The translations under genes and the position numbers were made by a program. Positions 34,480 to 45,036 of a DNA stretch of 64,000 nucleotides are shown in pieces; position 1 is the first letter of the stretch; every line of letters starts with the position of its first letter. The notes beneath the pieces were generated by a model that was given only the letters and a program-made list of their open reading frames with translations, made no database searches and was not told the DNA's origin. Origin of the DNA: Albugo candida (taxonomy: Eukaryota; Oomycota; Peronosporomycetes; Albuginales; Albuginaceae); NCBI GenBank assembly GCA_905220665.1, contig CAJNAR010000038.1, forward strand, positions 1 to 64,000, read 5' to 3'.

Positions 34480-36509
34480 AATATGCGCAAATCTTACTTA
34501 GAACGTTGACTGAAGATTCAGTAACATCGGACAATGAATTGTGCATAAAACCTTGCTTTTTTGTTTCATTCTAATGGAATTTAAGGATGCAGCCTCCAAG
34601 TAAAGCTCACCAGCGGTAACGAGCACTGCATCTTATGATATCCTGTCATCTGACACAGAACTTTTCGAATATCACTGTCGGATACCTCACGATTCGATGT
34701 GATGATCTGTTTCATCTATGATCGATCAAAAGGTGACGAATACGGAGATCGAAACGCACAATATATAGAATTTTGGCACGACATTATCTGACGAAGAACA
34801 AGACATCGTTCGTGCTGGAAAGATGCGTGATATGGCACCACAAACGCGAAATGTTGTTTATGGCAAAACTCTCCGCCCCCATTCAGCTACTTTGACTCAA
34901 AATTAAATCACACGTGGCGACTGCAATGACATACCACGTAACCACTGGACAATGCTGTTAGACTTTAGAGTAATGAGGACAAAAGTAACAGTGATTGATT
35001 TCAGCTTTTTTTGCTTACTGGCCGTGTGCTCTCACAATCATCCATGCGAAAGCTAATCTATCCACGTCTGAGAGTGGGAGACCGAGCCCAGTTTCTTACA
35101 ATGGTCCATTCGAAACCGAAACCAATAAATGTCCTACATAATTGCGTCAAATTGGTATATCGCGTTCAGATGATGACCTATTTGCGTTTGAGCCGCAGAG
35201 AGGAGCTATGAGCTATTCGTAACATATTTAGATACCCAAAATAACATTCGTATCAGAAGCTTAAGAAAGCCCGCTGTCATCGCGCCTCTATACAGTCAGC
35301 ACATAGCGGTTATCTATCGGCTCCCTTCGTATTGATACCAGAACATAAAGGTTGGGCTACCAGCTCTATTAAGAGATGTCAACTAAAGCTCAAGTGAGGT
35401 AGTTTAACATCAAAAAATGCTGTCCGAACACAACTTCAATTGCATCATCCTACATGCGTAAGAAACCTGTGTGTTTTTCTTATCCTTCATTTTTGATGCT
35501 GACAATTTCCAAGAAGCGCCTTCATGGAGATTTCTGTTATTGGAGTGCGTGTTTTGATATTTAGATCTCCATTTTGCGCTGTGCTATGGGCGTAGAGGTC
35601 ATTTATAAGGCCGTAAGTACGGTATGCATGCTGCAAATCATGCGTAGAAAACACCCAAGAAAGTTGGAAGTTGATGTCATTCTCACTACCATAGAAATCC
35701 AGACATCCTGACCTAGACAAGTATACATGACAGCAAAAAGCAACAATCCTTTTTTGTTCATGACGCGAGAATGAGATTTGAATGTTTACTCATCCCGCTT
35801 CCCTGCATCAAATCCAATTTGGTAGCCATAAAAAAGTAGTTTAGTAGAGTATTTTCACCGATGTTTTCGGCTACCGTGGAGCTGATTACGCATTTCAATA
35901 AACATAAGTCAATTCTCATCTCTTATCTCATGGTATATTATCGTGAGCAGAGATAAAATTCTCTACTTTTTCCGCAGTTCATCGCGTGCATTCCTTATCA
36001 TTGCTGAGGTTGTATAGTACTTCACTATAGATAACCTCTTTACTTAGGTGGTAAATGTCTATCGTATCATTTATTTTTTGCTGTATGGTTCATTGCAAAA
36101 GTCAGTTGATCTATTTCAGACACCTTCAACTGTGCTGTGTCCTTCGCATCGTCATAAATCATGTTTAATTGATATCTTCGAATCATAGACTTTGCGAGAA
36201 ATGCAAGACAATGGATTCAAAGGTAGCCAGTCACAAAAAATCAAAGGTGTACTGCCCTATGAATAATTTTTTATTTTTTATCGCCAGCGTCTCGTTACTT
36301 TTAAACACCTGTAGACAGTAATTTAGAACTTCTTGCGAATAGGTGTGTACAGATGGATTGCTCTTCTTCACGGAAGCTTGTAACAAGTGAACAGACTCTT
36401 TAGTCGGTGCTAAAAACCCACAGGGGTAGACTCTATTCCGAGGAAATCGAGTGGGTCCATTTGACGTGACATTCCAACACTAATCAAGTTCCATATACGA
36501 ATAAATTGT
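34480..36509. other. Intergenic, no supported gene
   Basis: No gene recognised. Around 34780-34860 (+) a short stretch reads LSDEEQDIVRAGK in an otherwise closed frame and is too short to assign. Confidence 0.4.
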
Positions 36510-36810
36510 AAAGGATAACGCTGATCCAGCTGCCTATTGTAAAAAGCGACTTGTGGCATACCGCACGAAGATTTACAGAAACTTATTTATGGTAAGGGTG
36601 ATGAAGGCATGTCAAAGTCTTCAACTGTTATTCCGAAAGCTTTCGAATTAGCAAAAAACTTCTAATGCCTGCAACCCACTCAGGATCATTAAAGAATACG
36701 TAAGGAGTCGACAACCGAAAGTTATCCATGACGAGACAATATCTTGCAGTGATGCTGGGATTCTGTTTTTCATTGTGGATGACGCAGCTAATGATTGCAG
36801 CATACACTAA
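36510..36810 (+). pseudogene. Truncated copy of the secreted-protein gene at 20767
   Basis: In the plus strand, CKKRLVAYRTKIYRNL aligns with CKGRLVEYQKKIFDNL of the 20767 protein. After a frameshift and stop, IKEYVRSRQPKVIHDETI aligns with VREYVRSHKPEFIFDDAT, and FFIVDDAAND aligns with FLVVEDSANN. The signal peptide and first half are absent. Two or more frame breaks make it non-functional. The downstream DNA to about 37070 is also homologous to the flank of the intact gene, so a DNA segment was duplicated rather than a transcript. Confidence 0.85.
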
Positions 36811-37070
36811 AAAAAAATCCACACTCCTCTTTTATTCCATTTTTCGCTTCTTTACTATACACGAGCCTCTGTCAAACACCACTCACTGATAAGATTATAT
36901 CTTGTTAAAGACGATCAAGGCAATATAGACCTACCAACTAAGCTTTTCTTTGACTCGAGAGGTCTTTTATGTCGAAAGAGCTCCCAGAATACGTACACTT
37001 TTGTCATAGAAGTGATGCAAGTCCCTGGAAGAACTTTTCTTTATAAATGGCAGAAAGAGTCTTTCTTAAG
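36811..37070 (+). repeat. Segmental duplication, copy B (3' flank)
   Basis: The non-coding flank shared with copy A near 21290-21860: tcttttattccat, ttcgcttc, then gacgatcaaggcaatatagac, then tgcaagtccctgg with ctttata. It shows that the duplication included at least 250 bp downstream of the stop. Confidence 0.7.
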
Positions 37071-38879
37071 ACGTGACACAGTTTGATTCAATATCTCCTT
37101 TCGGTTGAAATACACATTTGAAAGCAGGGTCGCTAATTTAAGTGCGAATGTGCCTTCAGAATTCCAGCAATATGCAAGTCGCTTCAAAGAGTTTCACTCA
37201 CAAATTTTGGTTTCGTGGCTCCTCTCGCTGTAAAGGTAATCGGCAAGCTTCTTTCTTAGTTCTCACGCCATACACAATGGAAATTCGCTTGACTGGAGCT
37301 TCAGTATCTTTCAAATTGCCTTATGTGGAATCCGAATCGTACATTATCGTTTGAATGACATTCGACGTACATTCTATGACGTCAGTATTTCTACCAATCA
37401 TCAACACAGAGGAGACGTCGTCATCGTACTGTCATGCAGACGTATCGACTAAATACGATTGACATATCGGATCATTACGTAAGTGAAAGTGTACTGTGAT
37501 GCTTCGTAATTTTAGAATTTCTACTGGTTATAAATGGGATTTTACAAAACTGGACGATCGAATAGTCTCTTCCATTTTCTTCCTGTAATGCGATACAAAA
37601 GATGCAAAATATTTTACAATTGGAGTGAAAATTTACAATTGCTGCGTCAATGAAATTGTTCATCGCATTGTGTATACAAATGATCCCTTTCGAGTCGTAC
37701 GGAGTGTGTTGTGTCTCTTTGCGACAATTAATTCAGTCAAAATTGATATCTGTCGAAATTGTTATGGTACCATGTACCAATAGAGGGTACACGCAACACT
37801 TGTCGTCCGAATGTTATCTCTAAGCCGAAAGACATGGACTCTGACCGTAACGGTGTATACAGTCTATATTTTTGATAGCAGGTAACAAACGCCAATCTAG
37901 CAGACACAAAAGCGTTGATATCTTCACATATTCGTGTTTTGACACATCAATTTAGGTAAGCCTTTTAGTATGGTCTTGATCGTGTATTACTGCGATTAGA
38001 GTGATACGGTGTTTCTAGACTGTAAGGATATCCCTGCTTTCAGATTTAGATGAGGATTCATGGTCCGTTCTCAATAAATTCCAAAAGAATGCTGTCTCTT
38101 TGATATCAATGACATTTAAGGTGCAGTCGATTGAATAGATTACATTTAGTGTACACATTGATAAGATTGCGTGTCAACAAAGCGTTTATGGGGGGAAGGG
38201 TAAATGCATTTTAGAAATCGGTTCGAGCGAATCACACGACGCTTTCACAGTCGGCAATCAATAAGATCAGCGTCTTTTGTCCAATGAGAGCGAGATCAGC
38301 AGATGACATTGCTTCTTCGACGACATAATACTTAGGACATGTACTCTGAAGTGGACAATTTGAATGTCGACTGAATGGAACATTTTTTCATTAGCATGTT
38401 GCGCTTATGTATAGTTGGAGTCCAAGTTCAATAGAATTGAAATCGCTTTGGCGGACAGGACGCTCACGAATGTCCGCTGAATGTCTTCTCTTTCTGATCA
38501 AAGCACAAGGAATCTGCGGCGATCGTTGCGTGCATCTCAAGCGACGACAGCGCTCTGTTAAGTTGCCTGTTCTCAATACACCATTGCCACACTATATAAA
38601 TAACATCTGGTGGCATTCGTAACATTGTGACAGAATGACACCGATGCCATTCCGTAAACCGCTTACCCGAATTACCAATCGCAAGTGACGTTAAAACATC
38701 TCGTTAATGAAACTAGAATCGTAGCGTCGTCATTATATCAGGTTTTGATAGTGGTACTTCGACCTCTGACTCGATCTGATCCACTGGACGAGAACGAGTA
38801 CTTGATTACTCCTGGTCTCGTTCCCTGCCTTTTGATCATTTCCAAATTACATTCGAGCTACCTTTATCAATTAACAAAA
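37071..38879. other. Intergenic, no supported gene
   Basis: Only short frames without ATG support. Nothing recognised. Confidence 0.4.
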
Positions 38880-39602
38880 ATGTTTGTTTCCTCAAGTCGA
38901 CTACGGCTTATCCTTATACACATATGTATGATACTTGGATGTGATGGAGAGGAATGTCTCATCAAGGAACCAATGTCCTGTGAACTCACTCAAACCGATT
39001 ATTTTCACTGTAAGGATGGGTCACAAGAACACGATTTGAGCCCGACTGGAGCGTTTGGTAAGAACTGTGCCAACTTTCGGTACGAATTCAAAGGAAACAA
39101 GGTAACACTGTCGACCAGCACTAAAACCGCATATAAGAATGAAGTCAGATTTAAAAACAAAAAAAATTCCAATTTTTGGCGTATCAGCTTGACAAAAGTA
39201 CTTATCAGGGGGGAAACGCAGAATGAAATTATTAACGTTGAAATACCCGATGAACAAATTGGTATTGTATTCGAGAACCAAAAAAAAAGAAAAATGACCG
39301 GTGTAGGTGTACCAAAGACACGTTACGATGACATTTTTTGCCGCATCGGAAACAAAGACGTCACGTTGGAATTTTTTTCTGAATCGGATCAGAACAGCTT
39401 GGCACTCACTATATCCAAATCGCATATATACGAAAGCGAGGCAGATGATTGGAGATTGGGCAATATGATTTTCGAATTGAAAAGAGTCAGCTTTTTGAAA
39501 ATAAGTGAAGAATTATTTGAAGTTGCAATTGGAGACATTGATGAAAAACCATCGACACGAAACTGGTTGAAAAAAGCAAAGAAGAAAATATCAAATTTTT
39601 GA
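38880..39602 (+). CDS. Predicted secreted protein, 240 aa
   Basis: The frame is open from 38685, but the natural start is the ATG at 38880, where MFVSSSRLRLILIHICMILG gives a signal peptide. Right after the predicted cleavage come cysteines in EECLI, SCELT and FHCKD, then NCANF, with one further Cys in IFCRI. The mature protein is rich in Lys, Asn and Glu and alternates beta-like segments. It ends in a very basic tail (LKKAKKKISNF). No catalytic motif, anchor or known family was seen. A C-terminal pattern (RLGNMIFELKRVSFLKIS) weakly echoes LLGIAVLKQLTFKMS of the 15523 protein. It lies at the edge of the housekeeping island. Likely extracellular; a host-directed role is inference. Confidence 0.7.
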   Translation: MFVSSSRLRLILIHICMILGCDGEECLIKEPMSCELTQTDYFHCKDGSQEHDLSPTGAFGKNCANFRYEFKGNKVTLSTSTKTAYKNEVRFKNKKNSNFWRISLTKVLIRGETQNEIINVEIPDEQIGIVFENQKKRKMTGVGVPKTRYDDIFCRIGNKDVTLEFFSESDQNSLALTISKSHIYESEADDWRLGNMIFELKRVSFLKISEELFEVAIGDIDEKPSTRNWLKKAKKKISNF

Positions 39603-40338
39603 AATGGAGCGTTTAACAGCAACTAAGTGGTCAATTACTGTATTAACTAATAATACATCAATTTGGTTCACTGCACATCACGTCACATTACCTTATTCTT
39701 CACAGTCCCACAACCTGATAAACACTTTGCGTCTCCCAACCAAAGGTGCTCTAATGAAAGAATCACTGTAATTGGGTGTGATAGTCGTCATCCCATTTGT
39801 CATCTACACACGACAATGAAGCATACGTATCGCAAGGTGCAAATGTGGTCAATTGTAATCGATGCGAAGAATGGAGTTGTAAACTGATTGACACATCGCC
39901 TTTTCCAAAGCGCTCAAGTACGACTGCGTACATTATCGCGTAAGATACCATGTAGCAACGAACCTTTGTCGCAATGGTGTGGCCCACTTGGAGCGACCCC
40001 GTACGCGACATGAATAGACTTTGTTGCGACTCTTCGGACACAATCAGAGCGATAGGGAGCGATTCGTATCTTTTTGACGCAGTCTCTGGTGCATTCCTCT
40101 AATTGATACGTAATCCAAATTATAAACCAATTAGACGCTTAGTTGATACGCGACTGCCACGCATTTCGCTCAAATTGCCTTATCGACTTTGATCATCTCA
40201 GTAGAACGCCATAGTATGGTATATGCCATGTCGCTAAGTGCCGCAGTCATTCTCACACACAGTCGCAGCATTCGATTGGATGAAAAGTCGATAGAGAGAA
40301 CGCATCGAATTGCGTCAATCGAAAATCGGCACATAGTA
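39603..40338. other. Intergenic, no supported gene
   Basis: A 92-codon minus frame (40041-39763) starts only at GTG. No motif is assignable, and the overlapping plus frames are equally weak. Confidence 0.4.
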
Positions 40339-40951
40339 TCAACTTTTCTCTTTGTATTTTTTCTCAGCGCTTTGAACGCTCAAATCGGTTTGAATGAGTT
40401 TTAGCGAAAGCAATTGCATCATATTTCGATACGAAGATAGGAGTCTTTCAACTTTTCGATTCACTAAAAGCGATTGTCGAATATTCACATTTGCGATTCG
40501 TTCCATCGTTTCCACGCGGTCGGCATCCATAAGCGGCGATCGACTCACATTCTCCCATTCCGTCCAAATTTCCTTCAACTCTCGCAAACGATTCAGACTG
40601 CCAATGACGTCATCGATCTCAGATTGCAAAGTGGCTACAGCTACCGACTGATTGTTCAGCACGCTTTTCTGTCGCCTGAGTGCTGTGTTTCGATATGTCC
40701 ATACATTCGCATTGAGGTCGTCTACAAATGGCAACTCGTGAGAAGGTGTCGATACATAACGATAAGTACGTGCATTCTTGTGCGCATGCGTTGAAATTAG
40801 GGACAAGTGCAGCTACAGTGTCGATGTTTTTCTGTAGGGAACGAATGCGTTCTGTCAGTACAATTGGATGCAAAGTGTTGGTCTCATTATTGCCAACGAT
40901 TTGATGACGCAAGCGCTCCTCACGTTCCTCCAAGAGGGAAAGCGCTCTCAT
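40339..40951 (-). CDS. Dynactin subunit 3 (p24)-like protein, 190 aa
   Basis: Dynactin is the adaptor of cytoplasmic dynein; p24 is a small helical subunit of its shoulder. Exon 1 (40951-40817) starts MRALSLLEEREERLRHQI, like the p24 N-terminus. Exon 2 (40776-40339) ends the protein. A 40-nt GT...AG segment (40816-40777) joins them: removing it gives IDT followed by NARTYRYVS in frame; without splicing the frame closes. Total length of 190 aa matches the family's 180-190. The C-terminal part, RIANVNIRQ...ERLLSSYRNMMQLLS, follows the p24 pattern (QIHIQQQ...ALLEEYNKTTMLLS). It is almost wholly coiled-coil. It lies downstream of and parallel to the axonemal dynein chain gene. Identification is from spacing and pattern, not a search. 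Confidence 0.65.
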
Positions 40952-40964
40952 ATTGAGCGTAATT

Positions 40965-41225
40965 GAGGGAACTATTCATATATTCATCCAGTCAGATACG
41001 TCCTAATCAACTATAACACGTTGCCATTGTGCATCCAATCCGATACAATCGTAACTGTGGAGCATCTCACTATTGGGCACTATTTATATAATCATACATT
41101 CATCCAATAAACTTCATCTGAACCAACTTCAACTCCTCACATCCATATATTCATCCAATCGATACCCCCTAATAGCAGCACTATTCATATATTCATCCAA
41201 TCAAATACATCTTATTCAACACTAC
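40965..41225. repeat. Imperfect repeats downstream of the dynein chain gene
   Basis: The word cta-ttcatatattcatccaatc recurs four times with variation (near 40973, 41083, 41145 and 41183). Later copies are followed by (g/a)ata-(c)-cc-taa/tta. The array fills the spacer between the dynactin-like gene start and the dynein chain stop. Confidence 0.65.
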
Positions 41226-41229
41226 CATC

Positions 41230-42984
41230 TCACCATTCGCCTTCCCTCACACTTTTATGCTCCAAATTCTCATTCTCCGAGTCTTCTGCTTCCTTTATCA
41301 TACTCAGGAAATTCGCATCAACTGTCCGCAACAATTGCTCCATTTTATCATCAATCGAAGCATTCCCATCCTCTTGTGCCGCTTTAAGTTCCTCATTAGC
41401 GGCTCGTTTTCTTCTCATTTCCTTCTCTTTCGACTCTAAATTCTTTTCTCTCTTCGTCTCTCTTTCAAACATTCCTCCAATTGCATTCTTTTCATTCGGC
41501 TGTATTGACGCTAATCCATCGGATAATTGCATAAGTGAAATCATTCCATTACAATCGCCTACAGCAAATAAATCACTTCCATAGACTGCATTCCCTTGCA
41601 CAGCCACTGTCGATAACGCGACATCGCCAACTTTATGAGAATACGCGACTTCATTCTGTCGATGGAAATAATCCCAAACATCCACAACTCCGTCCATTCG
41701 CGTCACTAAAAAGACCCCAGCGCGAGACGGCGACCAGCATCCAGCTGTGACATACGAATCGTGATACGCCGTGCTCATAATCGGTGTCTTCAAATCCTCA
41801 CACCACAATCGAGCGGTCCAATCGCCAATCGTCATAAAGAATTTATTATGTGCAGGATTCCGCTGTATCGAATAAATGGGTCCGTGATGCTTCCCTGCCG
41901 CTGTGTCAAACACACTAACGCCGTTGTTCTGTTTGGAATTGCGAAGATTTACCGATAATACCGCTCCTTGCTCGGTACCGACGAGGTATTTGGTCGGTCC
42001 AGCTTCCGCGTTATACTCCATACAGGAGCCTCCATATTGATGCTGCGTGTCCAAAGTGATCTCATGTGTTGGCTGTGTGAGATGTCGAATATCCCACCAG
42101 AGCATTCGTCCGTCTGTGGACACGGAGACGCATTGGTTCCCTGTTTTCGAGGAGATCCAAAATACATCGTACACGGGATCATGATGCGAATACTCAATCG
42201 AACAAGTATCTACCGGTGTTCCTCCATTTTTCCGAACATCGAAAAACGTCACAACGCCATTGTACGCGCCAGCAATAAGTTGATCGACCGCTTTGGGATT
42301 ATATCGCATGCAAATAAGCGGAGAGCTGGCACGAAGTATGGTTTCCGGTGTATTGGGATTCGATACATCCCACACGTACGAATACGTCGGAAGTGTGCGA
42401 TGTCCTAGTCCTAATGTAGTGTCCTGGAAATGCAACACACTATAACTCGCCGCCATTTTCTGCGCGCATTCGGGATGCCAATCGATGGTGCTGACAGTCC
42501 GTTTGATGATTTCGGGATCGCGAAACACCGCTAATCCTTTGGCATTCGGCTGCTCGGTTGTGGTGGCCGGTCGAAAGCTCTCAAAGTAGTTTTGATAGAT
42601 ATTAATTGTGTTGTTTTGCCTCAGACATTTGTCGACCATGGGGCCCAAGGCTTTCACAATGGCCACTTTGAATTCATCGTCTTTTTCGACCTTTTTACGA
42701 TATCGCTGGACATCGCTTTGTTCCGCGGGATCGACATCTTTCGGCCAACCACCTTCCATATGACGCATGCTGGAATTCCGAGTCACTTGACGTTCCGTAT
42801 TGGCTTCGTGCTCCGACATGTCGGGTGTGGTGTCGGCTTTGAGGATCATAGGACGACGAATGACATGATCCGAGTCGGAAGTGGTGCTTGGAATACTTTC
42901 GAGGACGTTAGCTTCCGTATCGCTAAAGTCGCAATGTGAACCGAAGGAATTGCGTGTTTTCACGTACAAATATGCCAATTCCAT
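41230..42984 (-). CDS. DNAI2: Axonemal dynein intermediate chain 2
   Basis: A 584-aa WD40 protein. The first ATG in the frame (complement of 42984) begins MELAYLYVKTRNSFGSHCDF, the conserved DNAI2/IC69 start (MEIVYVYxKKRSEFGxxxxF). The frame upstream has no ATG. Family landmarks follow in order: SEHEANTERQVT, HMEGGWPKDVDP, KKVEKDDEF, NIYQNYFE, VFRDPEIIKR, then WD40 repeats including DPVYDVFWISSKTGN, STDGRMLWWDIRHL, KYLVGTEQGAV, HHGPIYSIQRNP, TIGDWTARLW and TRMDGVVDVWDY, and finally a charged coiled-coil tail after MFERETKREK. The protein anchors outer dynein arms to the doublet microtubule, so the organism makes motile flagella. No introns. It shares orientation with the MAP kinase upstream (174-bp spacer). 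Confidence 0.95.
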   Translation of the reverse strand: MELAYLYVKTRNSFGSHCDFSDTEANVLESIPSTTSDSDHVIRRPMILKADTTPDMSEHEANTERQVTRNSSMRHMEGGWPKDVDPAEQSDVQRYRKKVEKDDEFKVAIVKALGPMVDKCLRQNNTINIYQNYFESFRPATTTEQPNAKGLAVFRDPEIIKRTVSTIDWHPECAQKMAASYSVLHFQDTTLGLGHRTLPTYSYVWDVSNPNTPETILRASSPLICMRYNPKAVDQLIAGAYNGVVTFFDVRKNGGTPVDTCSIEYSHHDPVYDVFWISSKTGNQCVSVSTDGRMLWWDIRHLTQPTHEITLDTQHQYGGSCMEYNAEAGPTKYLVGTEQGAVLSVNLRNSKQNNGVSVFDTAAGKHHGPIYSIQRNPAHNKFFMTIGDWTARLWCEDLKTPIMSTAYHDSYVTAGCWSPSRAGVFLVTRMDGVVDVWDYFHRQNEVAYSHKVGDVALSTVAVQGNAVYGSDLFAVGDCNGMISLMQLSDGLASIQPNEKNAIGGMFERETKREKNLESKEKEMRRKRAANEELKAAQEDGNASIDDKMEQLLRTVDANFLSMIKEAEDSENENLEHKSVREGEW

Positions 42985-43158
42985 CCGTGAAAGCTTTTTA
43001 TGAATCTTTCCAAAAGACGCCAAAAAATAGAAGAAAATCTGATGGATACGTCACACGACGTCACGTTTCCAATTGGGTAATGCACACGACACGCATTCCT
43101 TCGACGGAGATACTGTCAAAGAACGGATGCGATGACTCGTATCTTGTCATCGATTCCA

Positions 43159-44919
43159 TCAAGCTTCCGTCTCCTCCACTTTCGATCCATTCTCCTCGTG
43201 TACACGCGTACGACCGGGATAGAACGCATGGATCTCATCCCAAATGAGCCGTTGAAGCACGGATTTTGTGAGTTCTTCATTCTCAAACTCAAAATCAAAT
43301 GCCGATTCCGCACACGTTTCGTCATTGATATTTCGTACCGACATCAGAAACGGATGTGCTAATGCGTCTTCAATAGTGATCCTCTTGTTCGGATCCAATA
43401 CGAGCATTTTCTCCAGCAAATCAAGCGCTACTGTTGGTGCTCCTGAAAACATTTGAGTCAGACTCTTACTCGGTTGAGATCCACGCTTATTGTATTCCGA
43501 TATCATAAACTTTCTCGCTCTCGCATTCGTGATGAAATCCAACTGATCTTCCGGAAAAGCTCCAAGCGCATTCATAATCAAATGCAATTGATCGATATAA
43601 TCTTGTCCTGGGAAAAGCGGTTTCCTCGACATCATTTCACCAAAGATACATCCGATCGACCACACATCGACGGCTCTTGTGTACTTCATACATCCAAGCA
43701 TGATCTCTGGCGCGCGATACCATCTTGTGACGACGTATTCTGTCAATTCGAGCTCTTCTTCCACAAAGATCCCACGTGCAAGTCCAAAATCACATATTTT
43801 CAATTCACAATTGGAATTCACCAACACATTGGAAGGTTTGAGATCGCGATGAATCACATTGGCGGAATGGACATATTTCATCGCGCAAAGCATTTGATAG
43901 AGAAAGAACGCCATGTGTTCTTGTGAGAGAGCATGTCGAGAGTAGATAACCCGATGGAGATCCGTGTTCATAAGCTCTGATACGATGTACACATCTTCAA
44001 AAATGCACAGCGATTCCGGCGGAATGATATCATCGACTTTGAGAATATTCTTATGATTCAAATGACGCATCAATTTGATTTCTCGAACGATTCGTTTCGC
44101 GTCTGTGAGATCGTCAAAGGCTCTTTGTATGTTTTTAACAGCAATTTCCTTCTCGGTCCTCTTATCTCGGACACTTATAACGACTCCATACGCTCCGGAT
44201 CCGATCGTTTTCAGATATTCGTATTCGATGGGAATTTCAAAGCGCGTATTTGATATCTTAAAGCACTGGAAATCGTGTCGTTGGATCGGTAGGAATTCGG
44301 GTTTGTTGGAATTACTGAGTGCGGTCTTCTTTTCATTTTCCCGTTGTTTCTCCTGAAGCTTCCTGGCAGCCTCGACCCGATTCCGTTCTTCTTGGATAAC
44401 TCGATTCCCGTACTTGATTGTGGACCCGTCTTTGGACAAAACCATGGCGTGATTCCATCGGATAGCTTCCTGCAATGCGTTCTTCCAACAAGTAAAGGAA
44501 TTGGCGTCCTCTGCTTCGAGAATCATCGACTTGGAGCCGCAGCGCAATTCGAAGCGATTGGGATATTTGAGGATATTAAGAATATGACCAGGTCCAATTG
44601 GTGTTTCGGAACATAAAACAAGAGATTCTTTGGTGAGATAGTATCCTAATGTCATGTGACGTTCCTCTAAACGAAGGATGAAATAACGCTTGGACCACAT
44701 TTTTAAACGTAAGCCCTGTTTGAATAAATACCCTTCCTGAATTACATCTGCTGATCGGAATACGAGAGCAGGACCCGAACGATTTGAATGTGCTTTACCG
44801 TGTAACCACATGGAAAATGTCGAGCGATTTTTAGTGATATATACACTTTCACCAGAGGATAATGAGATATCTTGAGATTCTTCGTTTTCATTTGCTTTTT
44901 CGCTGTTAGTTTCACTCAT
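43159..44919 (-). CDS. PH domain-MAP kinase fusion protein, 586 aa
   Basis: Single exon, ATG at 44919. A Ser/Glu-rich leader (1-55) precedes a PH domain (about 60-155: GYLFKQGLRLKMWSKRYFIL at the start, closing helix around CWKNALQEAI). A coiled basic linker (165-225) leads to a complete kinase domain: GSGAYG (240-245), catalytic-site Lys 262 (IAVKNI), HRDLKPSN (357-364), DFG (377-379) and the MAPK activation lip TEY (393-395) followed by VVTRWYRAPE. The end is acidic. The TEY lip marks the ERK class. Fusion of a PH domain to a MAP kinase is absent from animals, fungi and plants as far as I know, and is characteristic of oomycete-type kinomes. The PH domain predicts phosphoinositide-membrane recruitment. 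Divergent from EMC1. Confidence 0.95.
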   Translation of the reverse strand: MSETNSEKANENEESQDISLSSGESVYITKNRSTFSMWLHGKAHSNRSGPALVFRSADVIQEGYLFKQGLRLKMWSKRYFILRLEERHMTLGYYLTKESLVLCSETPIGPGHILNILKYPNRFELRCGSKSMILEAEDANSFTCWKNALQEAIRWNHAMVLSKDGSTIKYGNRVIQEERNRVEAARKLQEKQRENEKKTALSNSNKPEFLPIQRHDFQCFKISNTRFEIPIEYEYLKTIGSGAYGVVISVRDKRTEKEIAVKNIQRAFDDLTDAKRIVREIKLMRHLNHKNILKVDDIIPPESLCIFEDVYIVSELMNTDLHRVIYSRHALSQEHMAFFLYQMLCAMKYVHSANVIHRDLKPSNVLVNSNCELKICDFGLARGIFVEEELELTEYVVTRWYRAPEIMLGCMKYTRAVDVWSIGCIFGEMMSRKPLFPGQDYIDQLHLIMNALGAFPEDQLDFITNARARKFMISEYNKRGSQPSKSLTQMFSGAPTVALDLLEKMLVLDPNKRITIEDALAHPFLMSVRNINDETCAESAFDFEFENEELTKSVLQRLIWDEIHAFYPGRTRVHEENGSKVEETEA

Positions 44920-45036
44920 TCGACACCTGATTCCGAATGCGACGTGTCTTTGTTAAAGAGCGACGTAGAAGTGGGCAAACTTATGTTGTAGGAAGGTGGA
45001 ATTATGTTACACGAAGGTCGCTGAGTAAGTCTGGAT
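44920..45036. promoter_or_regulatory. Bidirectional promoter between MAP kinase and EMC1
   Basis: Only 117 bp separate the two start codons, so both promoters and 5' leaders must share this interval. No TATA box is evident; a gaatgcgacgt stretch near 44936 and aggtgga near 44994 are the only notable words. Inference from geometry. Confidence 0.6.

Noticed and set aside
34690..34900. Short stretch LSDEEQDIVRAGK resembling an RNase III-family accessory protein
   Set aside because: Too short, closed on both sides by stops, and no further family motif in any frame.
41968..42408. 146-codon plus-strand frame
   Set aside because: Antisense shadow of the DNAI2 WD40 region.
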